Of a stretch of DNA of 64,000 bases, positions 16,919-25,901 are shown piece after piece. This DNA is from an uncultured Prevotella sp. (GTDB lineage Bacteria > Bacteroidota > Bacteroidia > Bacteroidales > Bacteroidaceae). How positions within the stretch are numbered: position 1 is the first letter of the stretch; each line of letters starts with the position of its first letter. The stretch lies in assembly GCA_900771975.1 (NCBI GenBank), contig CAAGPV010000072.1, positions 1 to 64,000 of the forward strand, given 5' to 3'. The translations under genes were made by a program, and so were the position numbers. The notes beneath the pieces were generated by a model. That model saw only the letters and a list, made by a program, of their open reading frames with translations. It had not been told where the DNA came from and ran no database searches.

Positions 16919-18244
16919 ATGGCAACAGACAAACCAAATTTAAATATACTGGATTTCGGAAAACCCGAAAAATCAAATAGCATCATAAAAGTGATTGGTG
17001 TAGGTGGCGGTGGCGGCAACGCAGTCAACCATATGTATAAGGAAGGCATCCACGATGTTTCATTTGTTCTGTGCAACACCGACGCACAAGCATTGAACGA
17101 TTCACCTGTACCCGTCCACCTCCAACTCGGCAAAGAAGGCCTCGGTGCAGGCAACAAACCAGCCAAAGCTCGCGAAGCTGCCGAAGAAAGCATTGACGAC
17201 ATCCGCAATATGCTCAATGACGGCACCAAGATGGCTTTCATCACAGCCGGTATGGGTGGTGGAACAGGAACCGGTGCCGCTCCAGTCATTGCACGCATAA
17301 GCAAGGAAATGGACATACTTACGGTCGGCATCGTAACTATCCCATTCCAATTTGAAGGAAACAGAAAGATAGATCAAGCTCTCGACGGTGTGGAAGAAAT
17401 GTCCAAGCACGTTGATGCCTTGCTGGTTATCAACAACGAGCGCCTCCGTGCCATCTATCCCGAAATGAGTGTGCTCAATGCTTTCGGAAAAGCAGACGAC
17501 ACTTTAAGCGTTGCTGCCAAGAGCATTGCCGAAATCATCACCGTACACGGCTTGATAAATCTTGACTTCAATGACGTTAAAACCGTGTTGAAGGATGGTG
17601 GTGTTGCCATAATGAGCACCGGATACGGAGAAGGAGAAGGCCGCGTCAAGCAGGCCATCGACGATGCGCTCAACTCTCCGCTTCTCAACGACAACGATAT
17701 CTACAACTCCAAGAAGATTCTTTTGTCCATCAACTTCAATAGCGACAACGCCGACAACCCCGGCTTAACAATGGAAGAGATGAATGATGTCAACGAGTTT
17801 ATGTCTCGTTTCAACAACGGTTTCGAGCTGAAATGGGGCTTGGCGTTAGACAAAGACTTGGACAAACGGGTCAAGGTAACCATTCTTGCCACTGGATTCG
17901 GTATCGGTAGCATTGACATGATGGACGATCATTTCAAGAAAAAGTCCTTTGACGAGATTGAACGACAAAGCCAAAAAGAGGAAGACGAAATCCACCGCAA
18001 GGAACGTCGCTCTACCTACTACGGCAATGGGGAGAAAGGTACATACAAACGCCACCCACAGTTATTCCTATTTGGGCCGGAAGCGCTTGACAACGAAGAC
18101 GTCATCCTCGCCGTAGAAGACACCCCCACCTACAAACGCAGCAAGCAAATGCTCAACGACATACGCAAAAAAGCATACGGAGAAGAAACTGCTGAGCCCC
18201 AGAAAAAGGAGGAAAGCACACCTGGAATCATAAATTTCGCATAA
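16919..18244 (+). CDS. ftsZ: Cell division GTPase FtsZ
   Basis: The tubulin-like GTPase that forms the Z ring. The tubulin signature GGGTGTGAAP is at residues 113-122, preceded by GVGGGGGNAVNHM and followed by NNERLRAIYP. After the globular part comes a tail of about 100 residues including LDNEDVILAVEDTPTYKRSK, and the protein stops at STPGIINFA. I cannot see the usual C-terminal peptide (core DIPxFLR in E. coli) that binds FtsA. The protein has 441 residues. It begins 52 bases after ftsA and is the last cell-division gene of the cluster. Confidence 0.97.
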   Translation: MATDKPNLNILDFGKPEKSNSIIKVIGVGGGGGNAVNHMYKEGIHDVSFVLCNTDAQALNDSPVPVHLQLGKEGLGAGNKPAKAREAAEESIDDIRNMLNDGTKMAFITAGMGGGTGTGAAPVIARISKEMDILTVGIVTIPFQFEGNRKIDQALDGVEEMSKHVDALLVINNERLRAIYPEMSVLNAFGKADDTLSVAAKSIAEIITVHGLINLDFNDVKTVLKDGGVAIMSTGYGEGEGRVKQAIDDALNSPLLNDNDIYNSKKILLSINFNSDNADNPGLTMEEMNDVNEFMSRFNNGFELKWGLALDKDLDKRVKVTILATGFGIGSIDMMDDHFKKKSFDEIERQSQKEEDEIHRKERRSTYYGNGEKGTYKRHPQLFLFGPEALDNEDVILAVEDTPTYKRSKQMLNDIRKKAYGEETAEPQKKEESTPGIINFA

Positions 18245-18265
18245 CATATTTAGGAGATTTACATA

Positions 18266-18715
18266 ATGAGTCTATTTGAAACCATCAGCGAAGATATCAA
18301 ATCTGCAATGAAGGCACGCGACAAGGTGCGCCTTGAAACCCTTCGCAACATCAAGAAAGTATTCCTTGAAGCAAAGACTGCTCCAGGAGCCAACGACACA
18401 TTAGAGGACGCACAAGCACTGAAAATACTGCAAAAACTTGCTAAACAAGGCAAAGAAAGTGCCGCTACATTCCAACAAGCCAATCGCCAAGACCTTGCAG
18501 ACGGCGAATTGGCACAGGTGAATGTAATAGAAGAATATCTTCCAAAACCACTCACCAACGAGGAAATAGAAGCACAAGTGAAGGCCATCATCGCCCAAAC
18601 CGGAGCTACCAGCATGAAAGAAATGGGCAAGGTGATGGGCATCGCCAGCAAACAAATGGCTGGAAAAGCCGATGGTAGAGTCATTTCAGAGGTCGTTAAA
18701 AAGTTGTTGGCCTAA
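18266..18715 (+). CDS. GatB/YqeY domain protein
   Basis: A 149-residue YqeY-like protein, related to the tail domain of the GatB subunit of the tRNA-dependent amidotransferase. The conserved N-terminal part (IKSAMKARDKVRLETLRNIKK) and the end (MGKVMGIASKQMAGKADGRVISEVVKKLL) fit the family. The exact role is not established; the domain is thought to bind tRNA. It follows ftsZ by 21 bases and is probably the last gene of the dcw transcript. Confidence 0.92.
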   Translation: MSLFETISEDIKSAMKARDKVRLETLRNIKKVFLEAKTAPGANDTLEDAQALKILQKLAKQGKESAATFQQANRQDLADGELAQVNVIEEYLPKPLTNEEIEAQVKAIIAQTGATSMKEMGKVMGIASKQMAGKADGRVISEVVKKLLA

Positions 18716-18749
18716 TTAAAAGATAAAAGAGCTTTTTTCTTATAAATTG

Positions 18750-18784
18750 AAAGCGGCTCCGTCACCTTCTGACGGAGCCGCTTT
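18750..18784 (+). terminator. Terminator after yqeY
   Basis: A perfect 15-bp GC-rich stem (18750-18764 with 18770-18784) with a 5-base loop, ending in CTTTT. It lies 34 bases beyond the yqeY stop and its right arm touches the first palindrome of repeat copy B. Confidence 0.8.
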
Positions 18785-18849
18785 TAGCTACCAATATGCC
18801 GTGTTTTAGATGCTAAAAAGGTCGGTTTTAGATGCTAAAACACAGGGTA
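18782..18849 (+). repeat. Three-palindrome intergenic repeat, copy B
   Basis: Units TTTTAGCTACCAATA (18782-18796), TTTTAGATGCTAAAA (18804-18818) and TTTTAGATGCTAAAA (18826-18840) with 7-base spacers TGCCGTG and AGGTCGG, then CACAGGGTA. Over the 69 bases 18780-18848 it aligns without gaps to the inverse complement of copy C at 51 positions. It lies between convergent yqeY and an M6 protease gene. Confidence 0.85.
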
Positions 18850-19035
18850 ATAAATTTCGGTTTACAAGTATTTGATTTTCTGACACTTACAGTCTGTTTC
18901 AAATTGAAAGCAACTTTCAAGCCTTTTCTTGCAATAGACAAGATTTCTCCACCCATTGGTTTCGAGCAGATACATCATTCACTATACCAAGGGAAGATCT
19001 GGAAAGTTCTGAAAAATAATGATTGACATTCTATA
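18850..19035. other. Non-coding convergent spacer with shared palindrome
   Basis: The gap 18716-19122 (407 bases) holds the yqeY terminator, repeat copy B and the protease terminator. In this middle part the palindrome TTTCAAATTGAAA (18897-18909) recurs, on the inverse strand, at 37390-37402 at nearly the same distance from copy C, so the repeat element probably reaches this far. I see no convincing gene; an open frame of 64 codons at 18832-19026 has no ribosome site and runs through the repeat. Confidence 0.6.
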
Positions 19036-19079
19036 AAAGAAAGCGTGCGCAAGCAAAATAGCTTGCGCACGCTTTCTTT
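19036..19079 (-). terminator. Terminator of the M6 protease gene
   Basis: A perfect 19-bp stem (19036-19054 with 19061-19079) and a 6-base loop. On the minus strand it is followed by a short T-rich run (TTTTATAG), 43 bases past the protease stop. Confidence 0.85.
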
Positions 19080-19122
19080 AATGGCAGCACTGAATGGCTG
19101 TTGCGTTGTCTGTCAACAACGT

Positions 19123-21939
19123 CTATCTAACACATATTTTTACTGCCGGCTGCCCTTTGTCCTGCAGAAGAGATAACATATACACGCCCGGAAGAAGTTT
19201 AATGGCTTCGTTAGCATGAACCGTAGTGGACAAAACCTGTCGGCCAAAGACATCAGCAACCACAACCTGTCCTTCATAACCCGCAAAAACAATCTGTCCT
19301 TCCGAGGATTTCACCCGTTCAGAAGACACAGGAAGACTTGCTATGCCATTGGTAACAATCTCAACATCCTTGCTGACGCCTAACGAAACATTACCTCCTT
19401 TAAAATAGCTTGCCACCGAATAGGTATGAAGTCCATCAGGTGCAGCGGTAATAACCTTGCTGCGGGCAGTTGTACATCCAAGAAGTTCTCCGTCACAGTA
19501 GACGGCATAAGCTTTGGGATAATAAAGATCGAGCGTAGGATCGCACGTTTCATCGGGTTGCGGAATTACTTCTGTTCCTTGGGTGGCAGCAGGTGGAGTG
19601 ACGGTGGCCGTTATATAGAAATTGCCGGTGGCCTCTTCACTTTCTACAAAGTTTCCACCTTTCAGCAAACAGTTACCACGCCCTTTGACAATAGGGCTCT
19701 TGTCACACACAGGAGTCACCACACCTTTCGAGCCAACACAATTGACCGACACCCAATAGTCTTTATTGGCCTTGATGGTAACAGGGGTCGTGAGTTTTAC
19801 TTCGCGCACTTGTCCGTTGGCAAACTCCTTGACACTGCGTTCCGAAACCATTGTGGGAGTTCCTCCATCTGCGTCAGCTTCCCATACACGGAACTTCACA
19901 GTCAACTCAGAAGGGCCTTGAACAGGCAAGAAACCCATCTTGCTTATTTTGCCTCCAACGTAGGTAGCAAGGTCAGCGGCCGTGTAGCGGTTGGCATATT
20001 CCACCTCTTCTCCATAGATGTCTACAGCAGTTAGCGTGCTGGTGGTAAGGTCTATGCGTTTCAAAACATTGTCGGTTGTCCACGTCAGGTTGACTTTATC
20101 TCCGTCGGTAGAAGCGTCAAGAGAAGTCACCCGATTGTCCGGAACCATTATCTGCACACTTGCAGGATGAGAGACGAGCCCGTTCTGATAAGTCACATCC
20201 ACCTGATAAGTGAGCACTGTTCCGCTGGTTGGAGCTTCATCGGTGAATGTTGTTGTTGAAGAAGTAGCGACCGAAGCATTGTTACGGTAGATGGTGTAAT
20301 GGTCTATCGGCTCATCTGTCGCGGATAAATCCCACGTAAGCATGACATTTCCGTTTTGTGTAGATGCATGAAGGTTGATAGGCTTGGCCGGTTCTTCGCT
20401 ATGCACAAACTGAAAACCTACCTGTCCATCCTCTTCGGTAATGTTTTTGAGAGCACGATAAGCGCTTCTTCCATCTTGAGACTTTGTGGAAGGAAGTGTG
20501 GAATCGGAAAACTCGGTATGATGATAATCGCCGGGGAAAGGAGCCGAAGCGCTATTTACATTGCCATACGACGAAGGGTGACTTTCTGGGTCAACGGCAG
20601 CGTCTGAACAAACCGTATAGATACCCTGTGGGAAAGTGGCGTTAATGTCGTTGGTTGTCAGCTTTGTCTTGATAGTGTTTTCGTTCACATGATAAACCAC
20701 TAGGCCGTGTCCAGGGAGAGCGGCGTCGAAAGCACCGCTCTGTTGACGGTTTTCCATAAGATAATATTCTCCTGGGTTGCCCGTTTCCATACGATAAGCT
20801 ATCGGTTGCTTGTCTGCCGACGGCATATCGGCAACTGTGGTATCGTTTTCAAGGGCTACCGGTTCGGTCCATCCCAACACCCATTTCTGCCAAGCATTGA
20901 TACCAGCCGGGCGTGTGCCATAGTCACCGTTCCATGCGCCAGAGCCCAATAAGTCCCACACACCGGTTCCGCAATACTCGCCACCCGACTGTGCATAATC
21001 GGTGTCATAAAAGTCAGGAGCACCAAGATTGTGGCCAAATTCATGACAGATAACACCTATTGTAGACATCCGGTTACCCAACGCAAGACACTCGGGCTCG
21101 ATGGTATAACGGCGCACAGACACACCATTGTATTTCAATCCATAGATGATGGAACTGTGCGACCATATTTCAGAGGCATCACCCGACATTTCCTGACCTG
21201 TTCCCTGATGGATAACTGCAAGTCCATCAAGAATGCCGTCTCCGTCATTGTCAAACTGTTTAAGATCCAAGGTGTCAGCCACTAACGACAAGGCATCCTC
21301 TATCATATAGGGAGCCCCTTCCGAACCATAGATAGCTTTCGTCGTTGGAAGGGTTATCCAATCGGTTACTGTCACATCAATATCCAGCTTGCCGTACGAC
21401 TGTTCCAAATAGTAGTCACGGAAACTACCTATTCCCTCAAAACCTTTTTGGTTCATCATACGGTAGAAATCGTTCTGTGTGTAAGTGGGATGAGTATCAC
21501 TATAGTTGACAAGCAACACTAAAAGTTTGCGTTTCCCCGTAGCCGGGAAAGTGCCGTCTATCGTCAAATCGGAATGGTCTTGGGTAGATTTTCTCATAGA
21601 ACGCACCTGACGGCTGCTGAAGTGCAAGCCAGGCTGTAGACCGTTTGCCTTAGCCTTCATACTGTTTCCCTCATAACGGAGGTCTGAAGCGATCAAACGT
21701 CCACGCTTGTCGGTTTGTGCAAAGACCCAATAACCCTTATCGTCTTTCAACAATGTATAGCCATCCAAGGTCTCGCCCCAATGCATTCGCTCGTCACCTT
21801 TTAGGCAAAGAGTGACTACCGTTCCGTCTGGTTGGGCAACAGAAACAGGCTTTGGATAGGCTGGAACTGCCATTGCAGAACCACACAAGCATGATGTCAA
21901 CAAGACAACGATTGTCTTTTTCTTTATTTTCAGTTTCAT
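19123..21939 (-). CDS. Secreted M6-family metalloprotease with T9SS-type C-terminal domain
   Basis: A 938-residue secreted zinc protease. A signal peptide (KKKTIVVLLTSCLCGSAMA) is followed by a propeptide-like part starting VPAYPKPVSVAQPDG. The M6 active site is HEFGHNLGAPD, with His299, Glu300, His303 and Asp309. A fibronectin type III domain lies around residues 525-605 (KPINLHASTQNGNVMLTW). The last 70 residues (VVVADVFGRQVLS to PAVKICVR) look like a type A sorting domain of the type IX secretion system. A paralogue with the same mature start (PAYPnPmkV.qaDGT) is at 55935-58640. The substrate is unknown. Confidence 0.88.
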   Translation of the reverse strand: MKLKIKKKTIVVLLTSCLCGSAMAVPAYPKPVSVAQPDGTVVTLCLKGDERMHWGETLDGYTLLKDDKGYWVFAQTDKRGRLIASDLRYEGNSMKAKANGLQPGLHFSSRQVRSMRKSTQDHSDLTIDGTFPATGKRKLLVLLVNYSDTHPTYTQNDFYRMMNQKGFEGIGSFRDYYLEQSYGKLDIDVTVTDWITLPTTKAIYGSEGAPYMIEDALSLVADTLDLKQFDNDGDGILDGLAVIHQGTGQEMSGDASEIWSHSSIIYGLKYNGVSVRRYTIEPECLALGNRMSTIGVICHEFGHNLGAPDFYDTDYAQSGGEYCGTGVWDLLGSGAWNGDYGTRPAGINAWQKWVLGWTEPVALENDTTVADMPSADKQPIAYRMETGNPGEYYLMENRQQSGAFDAALPGHGLVVYHVNENTIKTKLTTNDINATFPQGIYTVCSDAAVDPESHPSSYGNVNSASAPFPGDYHHTEFSDSTLPSTKSQDGRSAYRALKNITEEDGQVGFQFVHSEEPAKPINLHASTQNGNVMLTWDLSATDEPIDHYTIYRNNASVATSSTTTFTDEAPTSGTVLTYQVDVTYQNGLVSHPASVQIMVPDNRVTSLDASTDGDKVNLTWTTDNVLKRIDLTTSTLTAVDIYGEEVEYANRYTAADLATYVGGKISKMGFLPVQGPSELTVKFRVWEADADGGTPTMVSERSVKEFANGQVREVKLTTPVTIKANKDYWVSVNCVGSKGVVTPVCDKSPIVKGRGNCLLKGGNFVESEEATGNFYITATVTPPAATQGTEVIPQPDETCDPTLDLYYPKAYAVYCDGELLGCTTARSKVITAAPDGLHTYSVASYFKGGNVSLGVSKDVEIVTNGIASLPVSSERVKSSEGQIVFAGYEGQVVVADVFGRQVLSTTVHANEAIKLLPGVYMLSLLQDKGQPAVKICVR

Positions 21940-21970
21940 ATTTTTCTATATAATATAAGGTATAAGAACA

Positions 21971-22008
21971 GAAGGGACGGTCATGCTTGACAGCACAACC
22001 ATCCCTTC
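21971..22008 (-). terminator. Probable terminator of the choice-of-anchor J protein gene
   Basis: GAAGGGACGGT (21971-21981) pairs with ACCATCCCTTC (21998-22008) with one mismatch across a 16-base loop. On the minus strand it lies 26 bases past the stop at 22035, with a weak T-run (TGTTCTTAT). Confidence 0.5.
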
Positions 22009-22034
22009 AAATTGTTTTTATCCTACAAAGAAGT

Positions 22035-24920
22035 TCACTTCTTCAATAACTTTTGCGTTCCAGACTTGGTTGTAACCACATACAAACCAGAAGGTTGGGC
22101 AGAAAGAGAAAGCGTTGTGCTTTGTCCCTGTGCTTCCCCACGAGCTACAATCTGGCCGGAAACGTTATATACAGTGACTGTCTCACCAGGTTGAGTGCCA
22201 CTGACTGTGAGATTGTCGCCATCCATGCGAGTAGCGAAAACTACCTGACCGTTAGGTGCTACAGCAATGGCCGTTGCCGGATCGGTTACATTCATCCACA
22301 TAACAAGGTTCAGTCCCAATCCCTTGAATGACGCATCCACACTGTCTACAGGGCAATAGCCTCCATCAAGCGTATAAGTGCTGGTAGCTGGCAAAGAGTC
22401 GGGTTGAACATAGAATGTGGTTTCATTGGAACGATGGTAGAAGCCACCAAATCCTACAACCGTACGCGAGAGGTTAGGATCTGGTTCTGTTATCCACAAG
22501 TCTTTGGCAAACTCAAAGGCCACATAGAACGGACCCTTTGCCACGATGGGCTCTGCAAACTGTATGCTGCGCATTTCCGCTTTGCTCAAACCTAAGGTAC
22601 CAAAGGCATCTTTCATTGTGGTGTCATAGCGGCCATACACCTTTGCCGTATCCAAACGTCCGTCTGTTTCTCCATAAACCACTACGCTGAGAGGCTTGGC
22701 AGCTTGCTGGCTGTAATAGCGATTACCCAAATTGTAATAGCAAAGATAGAAACTTGCAGAGGTCAAAGAATAGTCTCGTCCTTCAGGAACATTATAACGC
22801 TCGGCGAAATGACTGTAGAAATGGTTAACACCAGTTACAAAATCCGCTCCAACTGCTGTATCGTAAGAAGGCAACTGGTCGCGTGTCATCAGGTTGTCTT
22901 CGTTTGGATTGTAGCAGCCCAATGGCAACTGGTTTGCTTCTTCGAAGATGGTGACAGGGATTGTCTCTGATGCAGAGCTTTCACCTTTAACGTTTGTGGC
23001 CGTAAGTTTTACGGTATAAGAGCCCGTTTCGGGGAACGTGAAGGTAGGATTAACATCGGTAGACGTTTCTGGTGTTGCCCCGGGAGCTTCCCACAGATAG
23101 CTTTCCCCATACTTTGACTGGTTAACCATCGTTACCGTTGAGCCTGGGAAGAGTGCCAACTGGCTGTCCATAAGGTTGAAATGACCATTATAAGAGAAGG
23201 CTGCTTTTGGCTTTGAAATCAGATTCGGAGCCGTCAACGTAAAGAGATCTATTGCCACTTCTCCTGCATAAGTATTGGCGCCACCCAATGCAAACGAGAA
23301 GCAATAATAGTCAGAGGTTGTTGGCGTGTAGTTAACCGTCATCTTCTTCCATTCGGTATTGGTGTATTCTGGAATTGTGAGCAATGCGGTATGGAACTCA
23401 GAATCCTGCTCCTTACCTACCGTAAAACTAAAATCGCTTGCACTGGTAACTCCTCCTACGGTGTTGCCGGGCATATATACATAGAACGTTGCAGTGTAAG
23501 TAACGTCTTTATCCAACTTGAAGAAAGGTGTATAAATACGGTCATCACGGCCTATTTGACTTTCAGGTGCTATCAGATAGTAAGTTCCGTCAACGGCTGG
23601 CAAAGCATCGGTGTTGGCTGTTGTAAAAGGAGAAGAACCGACAGACAACCATCCTGCTGGTACAAATGTCGTACCGTCATAGTCGTTGTTCTCGTTGTCG
23701 AACGACTGGGAATAAGGCAATTCGCATACCACCTTATCCGGGTCAACATTCGGAATAGTGTCTCCGCCCTCTGATGGGGCCGTCAGTTCAAAGTCATCAA
23801 ACACTACAGCACCTGCATTCCACAACTGGGTGTCAATCGAAATGCCAAAACAATAATCGCCATCAGCCTCAGGAGTGAACTTGTAGGTAGCTTCGGTCCA
23901 TTCGGAAACGAGCGCTTTTTGGGTATCGCCAAGAGTTGTTGACATTCCGGTAGCAGACTGTTCGGTACCCACCTTTGTGGTAATGTTCGTATAATACATC
24001 GAACTTGCACCACCTGGAGCCTTATACCAATAAGTCAAGGTGTATTCCGTACCACCCTTCAAGTTTACCATTGGTGTATAGAACGCTTCATCACGGTTGA
24101 AGGATGCTGAAGCCGAAGCAGTTCCAAACACATAGTTTCCGCTATGAGAGCCCAAACCGAAGTAGCTTCCTTCGTGGCGGCTGAAAGGATAAGTGCCTTG
24201 GCTCACCCAACCAGTAGGAACAGTTGAACCGTCTGCAAAATGGCTATCATCATCAAAGTTCTCCGAGAACAGGCTCTGAGTGTCTCCCGCAGGCGGATTG
24301 GGAGTGTCACCACCACCGGGTTCAGTTCCGCCGTTGTCGGGCTCAGTTCCCGTTACCGAGAAGTCATCAAAGGCCACATAAGACGATTGGTAAAGTTGGG
24401 TGGTAATGTTTATACCCACACAATAGTCGCCATCTGCCTCTGGTGTGAACGTGTAAGTTTCCTCGGTCCAGTCTGCCAACTTGGTAGCACCAGTCTCACC
24501 GAGGGCTACCGTGCAAGCAGTCTCCGACTGTTCGGTGCCCACTTTCACAGCAACATTGTTATTAAATGGAGCCGCTACCCCTCCAGGCATCTTGAGCCAG
24601 AAGCTGATGGTGTAGGTTACACCCCCCTTGAGTGACAACATTTTGGAGAAAACCCAACCGTTACGTCCCATAGCTGTAGTGTTGAGTGTTCCCAAAACAT
24701 AATTGCCCGAATGGGTGCCGGAGCCAATATAGGTGCCTGCATAGCGTTTGATCGGTTCTGTGGGGGCATTCGCCACCCATCCATCAGGCAGGTCTACACT
24801 CTCGACGAAGCTTGCATCATCATCAAAAGTCTCAACATAAGAAAATTCTTTAGCGCTTGTTGTCATTGCAAAAAGAGCAAACAACAGGGTAAAGAGTTGA
24901 AGTTTGGTTAACAATTTCAT
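22035..24920 (-). CDS. Secreted multidomain surface protein (three choice-of-anchor J-like repeats, PKD, T9SS domain)
   Basis: A 961-residue exported protein. After a signal peptide (LFTLLFALFAMTTSAKE) come three related repeats, each starting with a FdDd...P.GW motif (near residues 30, 218 and 407) and containing VGTEQS or VGKEQD and an ADGDYC-like strand. These resemble choice-of-anchor J or carbohydrate-binding jelly-roll domains. A PKD domain follows (AFSYNGHF to ETIPVTIF), then a cleaved-adhesin-like part and a sorting domain ending in GTQKLLKK. No catalytic domain is visible, so adhesion or glycan binding is more likely than hydrolysis. It is upstream of, and in line with, the M6 protease gene. 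Confidence 0.75.
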   Translation of the reverse strand: MKLLTKLQLFTLLFALFAMTTSAKEFSYVETFDDDASFVESVDLPDGWVANAPTEPIKRYAGTYIGSGTHSGNYVLGTLNTTAMGRNGWVFSKMLSLKGGVTYTISFWLKMPGGVAAPFNNNVAVKVGTEQSETACTVALGETGATKLADWTEETYTFTPEADGDYCVGINITTQLYQSSYVAFDDFSVTGTEPDNGGTEPGGGDTPNPPAGDTQSLFSENFDDDSHFADGSTVPTGWVSQGTYPFSRHEGSYFGLGSHSGNYVFGTASASASFNRDEAFYTPMVNLKGGTEYTLTYWYKAPGGASSMYYTNITTKVGTEQSATGMSTTLGDTQKALVSEWTEATYKFTPEADGDYCFGISIDTQLWNAGAVVFDDFELTAPSEGGDTIPNVDPDKVVCELPYSQSFDNENNDYDGTTFVPAGWLSVGSSPFTTANTDALPAVDGTYYLIAPESQIGRDDRIYTPFFKLDKDVTYTATFYVYMPGNTVGGVTSASDFSFTVGKEQDSEFHTALLTIPEYTNTEWKKMTVNYTPTTSDYYCFSFALGGANTYAGEVAIDLFTLTAPNLISKPKAAFSYNGHFNLMDSQLALFPGSTVTMVNQSKYGESYLWEAPGATPETSTDVNPTFTFPETGSYTVKLTATNVKGESSASETIPVTIFEEANQLPLGCYNPNEDNLMTRDQLPSYDTAVGADFVTGVNHFYSHFAERYNVPEGRDYSLTSASFYLCYYNLGNRYYSQQAAKPLSVVVYGETDGRLDTAKVYGRYDTTMKDAFGTLGLSKAEMRSIQFAEPIVAKGPFYVAFEFAKDLWITEPDPNLSRTVVGFGGFYHRSNETTFYVQPDSLPATSTYTLDGGYCPVDSVDASFKGLGLNLVMWMNVTDPATAIAVAPNGQVVFATRMDGDNLTVSGTQPGETVTVYNVSGQIVARGEAQGQSTTLSLSAQPSGLYVVTTKSGTQKLLKK

Positions 24921-24964
24921 ACGATAAATGTTATTATAAATATTTCTTAAAAATTTACGACCGG

Positions 24965-24972
24965 CAAAGTTA
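24965..24972 (-). promoter_or_regulatory. Promoter -7 box for the 24920-22035 gene
   Basis: On the minus strand this reads TAACTTTG, a full match to TAnnTTTG, 44 bases before the ATG at 24920. Confidence 0.6.
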
Positions 24973-25067
24973 ACACATTTTTACAGAAAAATTAGAAAAC
25001 ATTATACATAAAAATAAAAATTAACTTCCAATATAACAAATTGAAACCCACTATTGGCAGTTTGCTA

Positions 25068-25796
25068 TCAATCGAACAATTCCTGCAATACCGCTACCGA
25101 ACGCAGTTCTGGCATTTGGGGAATATGCAAACGATAATACTGCAAGATGACATCCAAAATCTGTTGGCGTTGGACTCTGCTCATACGAAACAAGTGCATA
25201 TTGTCGAAATTCATCCGCATAAGACCAGCAAGACGGAAAGTTTGTAGTGGCTGCAAGAAGTCAGAGTGAAGAGGGACGGAAGTAACAAAACGCCCTTCTC
25301 GCAAGTCAAAATAACAACCTTCTGTAAAATTATCCAAGTTGGGGAAGAAACCTATAAAGCCGCTTAAATGTATCAAAAACACCAAATGAAAGTTTGCAAA
25401 GTTCTTTTTTGCGGCATCCAACCATTCCAAACTACGTTCAATATAAAGAAACAATGGTTTGTTTTGTTGCTCATCACGTGTGGCATAGCCCAAAAACTCA
25501 GACAGGAAAAAGGCTTCTGCCAATTTGGAAGGGTCTTGTTGTATGTTAATATAATAAGGTAATGATAGTCGAGCATCGCGCAAACGCTGAAGAGAAGACC
25601 GCTCCCTATAATCATATTCAATTTCCAAAAGCGTCAAAGGCTGAAACAATTGCTTCTTGACACGCGTTTTGGAAGTCTTAGGAATACGGACAACAAACGA
25701 AATACGCCCCTGTTCTTCGGTGAGAACATCAACGATGAGCGATGCCTCTCCGTATTTTAACGAATGCAGGACAATAGCCTTTGATTTTGTTAACAT
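25068..25796 (-). CDS. recO: DNA repair protein RecO
   Basis: RecO helps load RecA on SSB-coated gaps in the RecFOR pathway. I place the start at the ATG at 25796, giving 242 residues that begin MLTKSKAIVLHSLKYGEASLIVDVLTEE (the usual OB-fold opening of RecO, written here in part). The open frame extends 33 codons upstream, but that stretch is AT-rich and overlaps the recO promoter. The zinc-binding cysteines found in some RecO proteins are not visible. It is transcribed away from the tRNA-Glu gene. Confidence 0.9.
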   Translation of the reverse strand: MLTKSKAIVLHSLKYGEASLIVDVLTEEQGRISFVVRIPKTSKTRVKKQLFQPLTLLEIEYDYRERSSLQRLRDARLSLPYYINIQQDPSKLAEAFFLSEFLGYATRDEQQNKPLFLYIERSLEWLDAAKKNFANFHLVFLIHLSGFIGFFPNLDNFTEGCYFDLREGRFVTSVPLHSDFLQPLQTFRLAGLMRMNFDNMHLFRMSRVQRQQILDVILQYYRLHIPQMPELRSVAVLQELFD

Positions 25797-25802
25797 TAGG
25801 TG

Positions 25803-25810
25803 CAAAAATA
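25803..25810 (-). promoter_or_regulatory. Candidate -7 box of recO
   Basis: On the minus strand this reads TATTTTTG with a TTTG at 25829-25832, 18 bases upstream. It ends only 6 bases before the recO ATG, so the transcript would be leaderless or nearly so. The region is AT-rich, so a chance match is possible. Confidence 0.45.
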
Positions 25811-25849
25811 CAAAAATGCAGGGTTTTTCAAAAAAATATTCAAGAAAAT

Positions 25850-25880
25850 TTTGCAGAATAAAATAAAAACTATACCTTTG
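25850..25880 (+). promoter_or_regulatory. Promoter of tRNA-Glu and rpsT
   Basis: TTTG at 25850-25853, a 19-base spacer, then TACCTTTG at 25873-25880: a complete Bacteroidetes housekeeping promoter. Transcription should start about 15 bases before the tRNA. Confidence 0.8.
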
Positions 25881-25901
25881 CACCCGCAAAATCAAGACGT
25901 T

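Noticed and set aside
18832..19026. 64-codon open frame downstream of yqeY.
   Set aside because: It runs through repeat copy B and the shared palindrome and has no ribosome site.
19123..24920. Possible foreign island for the two secreted protein genes.
   Set aside because: I see no integrase, transposase, tRNA junction or direct repeat, and base composition looks like that of the neighbours.
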